Assembly: GCA_013396915.1 (NCBI GenBank)
Contig: VWZL01005003.1
Coordinates: 1-64,000 of the forward strand
Source: Stercorarius parasiticus
Taxonomy: Eukaryota; Chordata; Aves; Charadriiformes; Stercorariidae
Reading direction: 5' to 3'
DNA: 64,000 nt
The notes below the pieces were generated by a model. The model worked only from the letters and a program-made list of their open reading frames with translations, was not told the origin of the DNA and did no database searches. This document shows positions 22,471-34,000 of this stretch, in pieces (position 1 is the stretch's first letter; each line of letters begins with the position of its first letter). A program made the position numbers and the translations under genes.

Positions 22471-22663
22471 GAGTAAGAAAATTGACCTAAAGTCATATTT
22501 GCATAGCAACAAGATGTCTAGGTCCCTATTCCGGACAGAGTTTGGCTCTGTTGACATCCATCCCTCAAAGTCCAGGTGCAGCCCATCACAACTCCCACTG
22601 ACAGTTATAGCTTGAGCAGGAGCTGGGGAGGGGGAAAGGGGGAGAGCACACCACCACATTAGA

Positions 22664-25600
22664 TAATTAATGATTTACCCTGAAAAAAGCAGGTGGGACA
22701 TTATAGTCAGTAGCAGCCTAGGTCATTAGTGACCTTTGTTTTTAAAAAACCTTTGTAGCTGCAGTTTCACTTAAGCCACTTCAAAATATCAGGTCCTTTG
22801 CAGTTCAATAAAGTACTTTTCAAATGTACAACTTCTGAAATATTTTACAGATACTAAAAATAGAAAACTCTTGTTTCAACTACAGATAATGAATATTAGG
22901 ATTTTTTTTTAAATTTTAATTTGCAAACTTTTACTAAAATAGACTCCTATATCTGCATATGCTCTCTGATATTTTAATTTGAAGTGAAATTAATTATTCC
23001 AAGTAGGTAGGCATTTGTTTAATTTTAAATGTTGCCTCCCTTAACCTAACAGTATGGGAGCAAGTCTGTCAGTCCTTTTCTTAACATATTTGTGTGAAAA
23101 CTCTTTATGATCTAGATGATAATTTTGTTTCGTTTCTTGAATGTGGACCATTTGCAGCCTTCAATAGAGGCAGCCTTAATCTGATCATTTTTCTGTCATC
23201 TGATTTTGTGGAAGTAGTAAAGCCTGGAGAAGTTTGAAAAACCTATATGGAATCCAATGTGTTAAACTACATGTGTTTAAGAGATATTATGGTATAAAAT
23301 GTAAAAATATTTTTATTTAGCTTGTAAATAATATTGCTATGTAGAGCATTTTATTGACATACAGTTAAAGCGGGTTTCCATTTTGAGAAGATTAGAAATA
23401 CACTTCTTTTTAAGCTTGCTGACTAATGCAGAATGGCATATTTTCACATGTGAAAATTGAACTTACATTAGGCAAGTGTTCAGAATAAGTTAGAACAATG
23501 TTTGCAGAGAATTTCAGAGTAAAAAGAGTCTGCTTTCTTTTATGGGAAATTTTAATGAGAGGTGCATAAATCTAACAAGAAATCCATAAGAACAGTTCTG
23601 GCCTTTCTGTTTACTAGATATCTTACTTTCACATGAGATACGTAAGTGACAAATTTTGACATGAGGTCATATCAATTGAGTTGAGGCTTTAATTTAGTCT
23701 TAAATTGTATATATTTTTACATTCTATAGTCACCCCAATAGAGTAATATTGATTCTGGATAATAAAAAGTTGCAGATAATGCAGAAGTCATTTATATCAT
23801 GGAAAGCAACGTGATCTATAAAACTCAGTATTGTAATCACTATTTCTAGATTTAAGTAGTGCAACATCAAACATGTTGTCTTCCTCTTTCTATTTCCGTT
23901 TGAAGCATAATGGCAATGATAGCCTATTGTACTTCAAAACTTTGTTTTGTATATACAGTGTATATATTACATTTGTGGATAAGATTATGTTTTTTTTAAT
24001 AGTTCATATGCTATAGTGTATTCATAGGTAAGATGATAGGTGGCATTGCATCTGCCATTTTTTTCAACTCTTCTTTAAGCTGTGAACACTACTATATTCA
24101 TACTACTATACTTGTAGTAGAGCTTTGTTGAAAGACTAGATTTCTTTGGGAAACTTTGTTTACGATACAAGGTTACAATCAAGGTTACAACACAAGATGG
24201 CAGAAACCTCACTGCACAAAAAAAAGGTACAAACACAGAAACTGTCAGGTCATATTATGTGTAAGAGTTCTGAAAGCCAGTCCACAGAGAGGAAAAAAGG
24301 GTAAGATAACCCTTTAAGAGAAATGGTTAGTCTTCAGTAGGTGGAAATTAACCTAGCAGTCTTGTCACCTAAACACAAAGATGAAAATTAAATGTTTATG
24401 GTAATTTAGCCTATCTCAGTGTGAAGATTGTCTAGAAAATGGGATTTATTTTTCCTTATAAGAGAAGAAATTAGAAATTAGTAAGTTACCTGATAACCTT
24501 GCTGATATAGTCCTTGTGGTTCAGGCTTACTATAACTCCTCCTTTGCTTGTGAGTTCAGTCAGCAGAAGATTTGGGATTCCAGCAGCGATACTTGGGTTT
24601 TAGTGTAGGCTCCCATATGTATCTTTGCATATGTTTACCAGCCCTTGGGCTTGAAAGTCATGCTTACTGTTGTACCCTTCTCCTTTCCCAGCTTGTACGC
24701 TATCTCTGCAAGGCATTACATTGTCTTCTGTATCCAGAGTCTTAGTTTCTTGCTCAGATATTGCACAAGTGGTGTTTAAGACAAACTGGCAGTCACAACA
24801 GTCAGTGTAAGAGCTCACTAAATGAGGGCATTTGAGAAGGGAAACTGGAGTAATTGGCTGAGAGAGACAGAGTGTTTCAGTTTACTTAAGGAAAAAAACA
24901 TAATTTGTTTACGTTGTGCAGTAATAAGCTTCTAGGGGATGAATTGCAGGTTGAATGACTATTTGTTTCAATGCTGAATACGGTGATCCATTCAATATCT
25001 TTCATCATGCTGGATTCTTGGCAGAACAAGCTTTTTCTGTGTTCTGGGGCTTTCGTAGTTCACAATGAATAAATGTTATTTTTCAGGTACTTCAGAGGTT
25101 TTCTGCTGATGGGAAAAACACCATCAGGAAAATACAAATTTGTATTTACTTTATGGAATGCTGGATGTAGACAGAATTTATTGAGCAGCTTTTGAACTCA
25201 AATCAATACTGTAGTTCTGTTGACTTCAGCAAAGCTATGTTGTTTTATGCTAACTGGATGCCTGATGTTATGTTTCTGTTTTAAACTCTTCTGAGGATAA
25301 CAAAACATTGGTTCTGATATTCTTTTTCTACCTGAGTGCTCCTCCCCTTGCCGTGTAAAAAAATTAAAATAATATTTACAGAATACGCACAGAGTTTGAC
25401 AAATTTTTGTCCTAATTTATAAACATTTTTATCTTTCAATAAAAGTAGCTTTTATAACTGCTTATGGCAATTTAAACTAAATAGTTTGTTTCTGCCACTG
25501 GACTAAGTTACCCAATGATTGGCCTTAGTATGTTCGTCTTAATTACCAGTCTAATGGAGTTCATCAAGATGTTCTGATTGATTCTTCTTCATTGATTTGT

Positions 25601-27902
25601 TAGGATCTCTGACTTAGAGGAAATGTAATGGTGTGTAATAGTGTAAAACAAAAGTAGTCAACTTGTATTCTCTGTACATCATTTGTTTCAGAGAATATAG
25701 ACAATTAGGCAATAGCTGTAGTAATTGCAATACAAAATTAAATATCACTAGAATATAACAACAGAGCAAAACTGTTTTTATTATTATCATGGAGTTGCTA
25801 GCCATTACTTAGTGTTAAGTGTAGGAGGCTTCTTATTCAAAACTCTGTGCCAGAAGTTAATATACTCTAAAAGCTTCATTGGTCCTCTAATTCTTTGAGA
25901 TAACTCTGTTGGGAGAAAAAGCATTGGTGACTGAGAAACACCTCATGCAAGCCAGTTCTGAGGTCTGTGGCTGAAGAAAGCAAATGGAGCTTACCATATG
26001 TGCATGGAGAGAGTTCAGCACAGGTCTGTGTTTTGCGTTACTTACGACTATCACAGATGTGACGTTGCTCGTAATTAAAGTGGAAGAGAACATAAAGAAT
26101 GAAACAGAATTCAGATTCCTCTTTCAACTTTGATTAATAATTTCCCATTCTTTCCCCTTGTAATATTACGAACTTAATTGCCAATAATTTGAGGCAGAGG
26201 AACATGTTAAGTACTAGGGAAAAAGGAGGTTTTTCTTACTGATTTATCCGTAACTTTAACAGTGACCTTTTCGCAAGTAGAGGATACTATTTGACAAGGT
26301 AAGCAAATAAAGTAGAAGTTCCTGTCTTAAAAAACAGAGGCAAGGGGTAGCTCCCCTTAGAAATTTGGTATTTATTTTTTGTTGGCCTGAGGGAAACATA
26401 CATTTGGCTTAATTATGCACTGCACAAACCATTAATGCTCTTTGTACAAACCAGAGGACTCTTAAACTTTTACAACAGCATTTGTAACACTTGAGGAGCT
26501 AACCAGTAACAATAATTCAATCACTTTGCATCTGTTTGTATTTTGAGAACAAAGAGTGCTTTCCTTTTATTTAAGTGAAAAAAAATCAATGTGAGTTTTG
26601 CCCCCTTTAAGGGAAGAATAGTATTGAGTAAGTTTTCAAAGCCCTACAGAGGGTTGGGGGAGTTCTCTGGTGTTTTGCTTTAATAAAAGTTCTATAGTTA
26701 GAATTTCCCTTTGATTTGACAATGTATACAAGACTTTTATCCTTTTCTAAGAAACTTAAGTATTTGTATAGTGTCCTTAATTAATAAGTTTGTGTTTACG
26801 TACCACTTCTGAAAGGAAGCATATTTACTTAAGTGGCCACGTTTAGATATATCAAGCTGTAGTTAGGCGTGATTTAAACAAAGCAAATGCAGCAACCCAA
26901 AACAAAATAGCAAAACTGTATTGCACACACTGTTTTTCCTTTATTAACTATTTTATATAATGTTTGTAAAGAGCGAAATTGAATTTGCTTGACAAACCTG
27001 ATGTCAATTATTCTAGTGATGATTACTATTGGGATAACCTTTGGTACCAGCTCATAAAAGTACTTCTGGAGAGTAATAGTTTTCTTTCCAAATGCATGCA
27101 CTTTGATTAAATAGTAAGCTGTTTCCTGTAAAATTCAGAGGGTAGATACACTGAAATGATTCATGGGGACTTCCTTTTTTTTTTGCTCATTGAAATGTAT
27201 TGATACAAGTATAAGCATAAAGTTCTCAAAATTAGGGTTGTCTCATTGGAATTTGTAGAATGACTAGAGAATTGATTAATAGGCAAAATGAACAATCGAG
27301 CCATGGGACTTTGGGGAAAAACAACCAGCATGGCTAATATATTGAAAATATATTTAATAACTTGGAGAGAACAACTGAATCTTGTATGTAATTTTAAGGG
27401 AACTATTGGTTTTAAACAAGTATGACTCTAGGAGGAATGCATATTTAAAGATAGTAGCCAGATGATGAGTCAAATGTGGAAGATGATTTTTTTATTATTG
27501 TTTTTTATTTAAAACCTTGGTGAAGATTAATGCCATTATATGCAGTAATTTTTCAAGAAACCATATGAGATTTGGGCCTGGAGGAAGACAGAAGTCGGAA
27601 ACGGAGATATCTGTTGTTAGATGCTTAGGGTTGATTGATCAGCTCACACGGGAAAGGAGTAGAGAAGAAGTGAGGACTGACGGAATGACATGGAGAGTAG
27701 AGAGAGAAGAAATGATTGTGATAACTACTGTGAAAGAGCACAGAAAAGAAAGTAAGTACTTGGAAAATCTGACCAATAATGTTAAAAAAACCTTAGAGTT
27801 TGAGGAGTTTTATGATAGAAGAATGTCTATATCTTGCCTGTTAAATGATTATTAAAATATAGGTTAGGTGCAAGCAAGTGGATGACATTTCAGCCAGTAG
27901 AG
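22664..27902. other. Non-coding intron-like stretch
   Basis: AT-rich sequence with only short, unsupported open frames. The frame at 27517-27855 (Glu/Arg-rich) is discussed as a finding. I see no gene, RNA or recognisable transposon in the rest. Confidence 0.5.
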
Positions 27903-28035
27903 AATGTAAAAATGGCCATACTGGTTCAGACCAGCAGTCCATGCAGCCGCCTATCCCTCCTGTGGCAATACCAAAACACACAGATGCATTTGACCCAGCC
28001 GTAGAACAGAAGATGAGCTCCTCAGCTTTCTCCAT
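27903..28035 (-). mobile_element. Ancient CR1/L3-like LINE, 3' end fragment
   Basis: The plus strand begins with AATGGCCATACTGGTTCAGA, the complement of the 3' end of an old CR1/L3-like family known from birds and turtles. The same start, diverged, recurs at about 30323, showing that both are copies of one family. The rest of the fragment is too decayed to align by eye. Confidence 0.55.
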
Positions 28036-29052
28036 TTCTCTCTAGCTGATTTGGTGTCAGAAATGGGGGCAACCTGGGAGAGAATGGTTTGGAGAGAATC
28101 AAAGGAAGCACTGGATAAACACTGAAGGAAAACTGTGGTAGGCAGATCTGTTTGAAAAGGGGAAAAAAGTTAGTTGATCTGCGTAACAATATATTTGCTC
28201 CATGATAATATTTGTAGTTGAATATTACTTTAAATGCCGATTAGTTTTTTAAAAAATATTTTTTAAAAAATACTTTTTACTTTTTAAAGAAGAGCCTTTC
28301 ACTCTGTTGTCATTAGTTTCCTTGGTAACTGATCATTTTGAGTTACTTGCATGTTTGCTTCTGTTACTTAAACAAGCTTTTGTATTTTTACCTTTATATT
28401 GCAGAAGAACAAAAAAATAAGGCAATGGGAATATGAGCAAAGGCAAAGCTTTTGCATTATTTTTCATTATAAAAGAGCCTTTACTTGTTTGATGTATTAC
28501 AATAGAATTTGAGCCTGTATTTTAAAACACGACTACAAAATGCAATCCTCAGTAAATAAAATCTGTTTTTTTAATGCAGAAGATTTTAAAACACTTAAAA
28601 AATACACTTTGACTATAGCAGGATTTTGTTCATATCACTTAATAAAACACTGAAGTTCTGTTGTTTCTTTGGGGTAGAATATAGATGCCTTTAACAAATA
28701 CATTAGATAATAATTTAGAATAATAATTAATGTGTTTTATCCACTGTAACTGCAAGGATAATTTCGATGAAATATATTATTGGCTGTTTAATGAAGAATT
28801 TATCTGGGACATCGGGGTGAAAATCCTAACTGTTATGCAAGGGACAATCTCTTTGGTAGTCTAACGGTGTAAGTAGTATATCTGAAACTACCAATAGAAT
28901 GTTAATACATGTTTTTGGGTACTTGATTTTGCTTTTTATTTGACTTCAGATATGGCATAGTAATTCTCATTCTAGCGCATTATTGTTCATCTCATTGGAA
29001 CCGTAAGCTTTGTGGTTTATCTCTCAATACCGTGATATAGCTCTGCTTTTGT
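28036..29052. other. Non-coding intron-like stretch
   Basis: AT-rich, including a palindromic T6A6-type segment at 28245-28272. No gene seen. Confidence 0.55.
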
Positions 29053-29545
29053 CTGAATCATGGAATCATAGAACGTGTTGGGTTGGAAGGGACCCTTAAA
29101 GGTCATCTAGTCCAACCGCCCTGTAGTAAGCAGGGACATCTTTAACTAGATCAGATTGCTCAGAGCCTTATCAAGCCTGGCCTTGAATGTCTCCGGGGAT
29201 GGGGCCTCCACCACCTCTCTGGGCAACCTGTTCCAGTGCCTCACTGCCCTCATTGTAAAGAACTTCTTCCTAATGTCTAATCTAAACCTACCTGCTCCCC
29301 AGCTTTTCTGTAGGCCCCCTTCAGGTACTGGAAGGCCACTATAAGGTCTCCCCGGAGCCTTCTCTTCTCCAGGCTGAACAACCCCAACTCTCTCAGCCTG
29401 TCTTTGTAGGAGAGGTGCTCTAGCCCTTTGATCATCTTCGTGGCCCTCCTCTGGACCCGCTCCAACAGGTCCATGCCCTTCTTGTGATGAGAGTTCCAGA
29501 GCTGGACAGAGTACTCCAGGTGGGGTCTCACGAGAGCTGAGTCAA
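29053..29545 (-). mobile_element. CR1 LINE, 5'-truncated copy
   Basis: The plus strand starts with GGAATCATAGAA and GGTTGGAAGGGACC, the complement of the CR1 3' end. On the minus strand, 29277-29531 is an open 84-codon piece of the CR1 reverse-transcriptase C-terminus containing [15 protein letters not shown] and [17 protein letters not shown]1 is the main avian non-LTR retrotransposon, and copies are usually 5'-truncated, as here. The open piece suggests moderate age. Confidence 0.92.
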
Positions 29546-30309
29546 AGAATGAGAGCTGTTCTCTCTGTCATTAAACTGTTAAAATTATACAGTATTCAAA
29601 AAAGCATGCCTTTGCATTAGAACCTGGCTCCCATGAAAGCAATACTGTGCATTTATTGTCATCTGCAAAGGGTGGGCTGTGAGGTCAGATTGTGCTGGAA
29701 CTAATGATTATGGAGGAATTGCACTTTGTGGACTTTAAAAATTCCCAGCAGGTTTTAGGAATAGGCTTTAATGGTATTCAGTGCATAATCTCTACATTTG
29801 AAATAAATTCAAAATAACATTTTCAATCCATCATTATGTTTAATTAGATTCTGCACAACAGAAGGTTTTCCACAACAGATAAACTCTGTAAACTGGTGGT
29901 ATTTTAGGTTTTGTATTGCTGCAAAATCAGGTTGCTTCAGTGAGAGGCTGTGATTTTTTTTTTTTGATGGAAGTTTTGTAATCTTGCTACTATAGGTCAA
30001 TTGATTTTGGCTTCAAATTAGTTTGAATAAGGATTATAACAATATAAGAATGACTATATTGCTCTGTATCAAGATTTTAAAGGTGAGTAAGTGGGGTAGT
30101 TGCTGAGACTCAGGAAAATAATACAACTGGCAGATTGTATACACCAGCTCAGAGTCCATGTGTTGTGCAAGTGAGCAATACGTAATGTGATTCACTGTTA
30201 CACTGGATATGCTGTGGAGGGTTATGATTTATGTATGGTGAGTGGTTCTGCTTGATGTTATTCATGAAACTAAAACTGCAACGATACTTTGCTAATGTCT
30301 GCACTTTCA
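29546..30309. other. Non-coding stretch between CR1 copies
   Basis: AT-rich, with no recognisable gene. The open frame at 29809-30000 on the minus strand is low-complexity and unsupported. Confidence 0.5.
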
Positions 30310-31010
30310 TATGCCCTGTAAGAATAGCTGTACTGGGTTAGATCAAAGGTTTGTAGCTCAGAATCCCTTCTCCGGCAGTAGTTAAAAGCAGATAATCTAA
30401 GGAAGCATGTAAACTTGGGACAAGTAAAGAGCAGTACTTGTGTGAATAACTTTCCTGAAATCCAACAATTTGCATCTCAAGGAGACGGGAAGTGTATTTC
30501 TTTGAGTAAACTTGAAATGGGTTTCTCCTTCATTAGGTTGTCTAACCTTGCTTTGAACCAATGGGAACTTCTTGAAGCTACAATATCTTGCAGAAGGGAG
30601 TTCTGCAGCTTAATGATGCTGTATGAACAATTCCCTTCTTTAATCACTTTGACATTTGTTAGCTTCAGTTGCTGCTTCTTAGGTCCTTTATTGGAAAGAG
30701 CAGTAAGCTGCTGCTCCCTACCCAATCTTCCCATGCCTCTCATGATTTTATAGACCTCTACTATAGCAGTGCCTCTCAGTTGATTATTTTTTTCCTTCCT
30801 CTTCCTTTCCTTCCTTTCCCCTCTTTATGTAGAAGACTCCTAGCATGCTTAAGTGGTGGTTGTTACATCTGCCTTTGGTCACCCTTGCTGCCCTTCTCTG
30901 AAATTCTTCCCATTCTGTGTCTCTGTAATACCAAAAAATACCAGGAAATAGGCCAAAATTTGTCTTGCTGCAGAGTGTGCTTATAAATTTCATCTGATCT
31001 TTTAGGCCAT
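30310..31010 (-). mobile_element. Ancient CR1/L3-like LINE, longer copy
   Basis: The 3' end, at the left, reads AATAGCTGTACTGGGTTAGA, matching in diverged form the copy at 27903. Around 30743 the plus strand has CATGATTTTATAGACCTCTA, a segment familiar from old CR1-like elements. On the minus strand, frames at 30477-30743 and 30784-31056 hold broken reverse-transcriptase C-terminal sequence. EWEEFQRRAARVTKG in the second is comparable to the [13 protein letters not shown] of younger CR1. Stops and frame changes show an inactive, old copy. The 5' limit is uncertain. Confidence 0.68.
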
Positions 31011-34000
31011 GTGGCATTGCTGTTGGCAAGTTCTGCTTGAAAATTTTTGTGGACATCTGTCTCTGTAGTACTAACCTATTTCAATACTAGCCTCAGACAA
31101 TGTAATTTTCAGGGCTGGGACTATGATAGCAAGACTTTCATAGATCTGCTGTTGCAAAAGAAGCGAGGAGGACTGCTTTGCAAATTTGTGGCCTTTCCAT
31201 GTGTTGGAATGGGACATGCAATAGGTGTTGATGATGTGATAAGGAAACCTTTAGACAAAATTCTTTTGTTTTCTAACCTGGAATATAACAATACGAAAGA
31301 GAAACAGTGTTATCAGTGGTCTGGAAAAAGGTTTACAGAATAAACTTTCTTTTTTTTTTTTTTTAAGATACCTAATTATCACGTTTTTCCGCTAGCTTTC
31401 TGTGGCAAAAGCACTACATATAACAAATACTGGGGGACTACACTGTTGAAATTATACTGTAACTTATAAATGGGACAAAATTAACCACAGTAGTATTATA
31501 CTGAAGTCATCATTTGTTGTTTTCTGTGATTAAATTGGTCTCATAACTATAACTGCATCATCTGCTAAGAAAACAATAGAGTTATTAAAAGCAATAAAAG
31601 CCTTGGCACTTTGTCCCATAGTTTAACACATTTAACTATTTAGGTTTTAAACTATCTTAGTAGGAATTCACATTCTTCAGATTTTTGCTTTTTAAAGTAA
31701 CCTTCAGTAACTAGTTATTTAGACGTCATGCCTAGTCAAAATTTATAGCATAACTTTGGAAAACATGCAACTTCTGGATTTCTAGTGGGGTGGGGGATGC
31801 CTTATATAGTAACATAATAAATATACTGTCTTTGTTATCAATTATTGAACATTTAATTTTTCCTCTTCTATTGTAGCAAACCTTTGTATATATGGGAGTC
31901 TGTATTCTAAACGGAAATGATCAGTCTGCTGCATATAAAATTACCAGATACTGTAATACTATTTAGTAATTACTTTAGTCTTTGACTTTCCCATGTTTTG
32001 TATTGTCAAAACATCTGCAATGATCCACTGGTTCATTCTGTCTAGTCTTGTAACCTCACTGTACCAAATACAAGCATTAACAGCAATCCTTGTATGAAAC
32101 TTTTGAGGGCCATCCAAAAATTAATGATTAATATTAGTAATTATGAGTATTTATTGGTAGGATTTAGGGGTTATATCCAGTCTTCAGTCCATGATAACAC
32201 GTTACTTACCCATGTGTACTGTTTTTCCTAATAATCTCATAAAAGGGATGATGTTAAAAGCTTTTAAAACAACCACATAAATTATGTCCACTGGTTCTCC
32301 TTAGTCCGTGTTTTGTTTGGCATCCTCAAAATGGTCTAGTAGTACAAAACAGCATGCTACAAAATTACAGAACCCATGTTGCTTTGTCCCTGCTGTATCA
32401 TTTTTCTTTGTGAATTTTTAAATTCTGTTTTAACTCTTCTGAACCAATGTACCTAATGCTGAAGTCTCTGATTCTCAGGTTACTTTCGGTGCCTTAAAAA
32501 AAAAAAGTCCATCTGTTTCTGTAGTAGAACTAGGGGTTGGTAGCAAAACCTATTCATTTTTAAATAATTTTTATACTTGCACACTAATTATACATCTTGT
32601 TCTATGACAGTATTTCCTATACATTAGTGAAGGCAGCAAAATAAGCTAACAAAAAAAGCTTGAAAGAAAGTATTTAGCTGTTATTAAATCCATGCTTAAG
32701 TACTTTAATTGAATTGATAGCACCAACTTGCCATGTTTTGTATATTCTTAAACGGTATGAAAACATGCACAAGTAAACAGGCGTATGAAAGGACATTAGG
32801 GAATACCAGTAATGGTGAAAGGGAGGTATCTGACTCTCGCTCAGTTCCATAGCAAAGTTCTTATTGATTTCAAAAGGAGTGATTTATTAACTTTTTCTGT
32901 AGCAGGATGGCTCTTCCTTTAATGGAAGTGTAATGTCAGAGAGTCAGCAGCCTCAGCCTCAGTAGCTGTTACGGATCATGAGGTTGTGGACCTCATGTTG
33001 TGTATAAAGTAAACCTGTACTGGAGAGAGTTCTTCTTGGGCTTGCATGTTTTTGTTATTTATATTACAAGTTATGACAGAAATAAACAAAGTTCCTGAGT
33101 AGTAGTTATCCATTTCAAGCACTACTGTAGCAACGCACAGGTTTTGTGCTGAGTGAATTTGGTAAGAATCCACTGGTTCTTTTTGACTTCCAAAGGCAGT
33201 CAAATCAAGTCTAGCTTGACTGCCCAGTCTAATGACTACAGAGACTTTCTATAAAGTCAGCAGAGATGTAGAAGTAACCAAGAGGCCAATCTATCCCACA
33301 CGTGCATTTGTTTTAGTTGGGATGAAGCATCCACTGCAGTGGCACAAGTGTATCTATTGACTGCAGAACCAGTGCAGGTGATGGATTTGGACGAGACATC
33401 TAATTTATTTTTAAACACATAAGGGATGATCACACTCAGTGTTCCTGAATAATTTCTGAGGAGAATTATTTTTAATTTTATAAAAATTGTAAGCAACTGC
33501 TATCTCCGTAGGCTGTGTGATCTCTGATTTTATTCAAATTAAATAATACATACATATTTATTGTACTTCTATATATTAAAAAAAACCCCTAAATGTTGGG
33601 ATTTGCAAAAAAAAATGCATGCCTAAACAGTAAGTTTATGGTTTTTGTATGGAATGTGTGTTTTTTGCGGGAATGTGTGGAGTGCCTGCATGAAACTTTA
33701 CTGTGAATAAAGCTCAGGTCACTTCAGTAGAGATTTCCCTGAGTACAAATTTAAGGTCCAAACCTAAATGCCTTACATCTGTAATCACTGTCTTTTTTAA
33801 AATGTGGAAGTTGAACCAGTACATACGTCCTTACAGAGGTAAAATGTGACTAACAGAGTCAGCAGTTTTTAAATTGTTGTCATTGATGGAAGTGCAAAGA
33901 TAGAGATTCATTGTAAGCTTGAGTGAGCAGGTTGGACGGTAGAAATGTCGTATCAGTTTTGAGGGTGCCCTCATCAAAACACTGACCTAGACAGCGTAAA

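Larger units (their letters stand above)
21957..22658 (-). repeat. Solo LTR (about 702 bp), antisense to the proposed gene
   Basis: On the plus strand the element starts TGTCGCGGATGG and ends CACCACCACA (TG...CA ends). It is flanked by TTAGG (21952-21956) and TTAGA (22659-22663), a 5-bp target duplication with one mismatch. On the minus strand a TATA box and, further down, AATAAA near the 3' end give the expected LTR order. The segment is more GC-rich than its surroundings and contains an ATTTGCAT octamer. No internal retroviral sequence adjoins it. A 5-bp duplication is more typical of ERVL-like elements than of ERVK (6 bp). The open frames at 22065-22334 and 22462-22659 are part of this LTR. 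Confidence 0.75.

Noticed and set aside
23617..23640. 24-nt microexon between TTTACTAG and GTAAGTG
   Set aside because: Too short to carry evidence beyond two splice-like motifs, and the translation shows no pattern.
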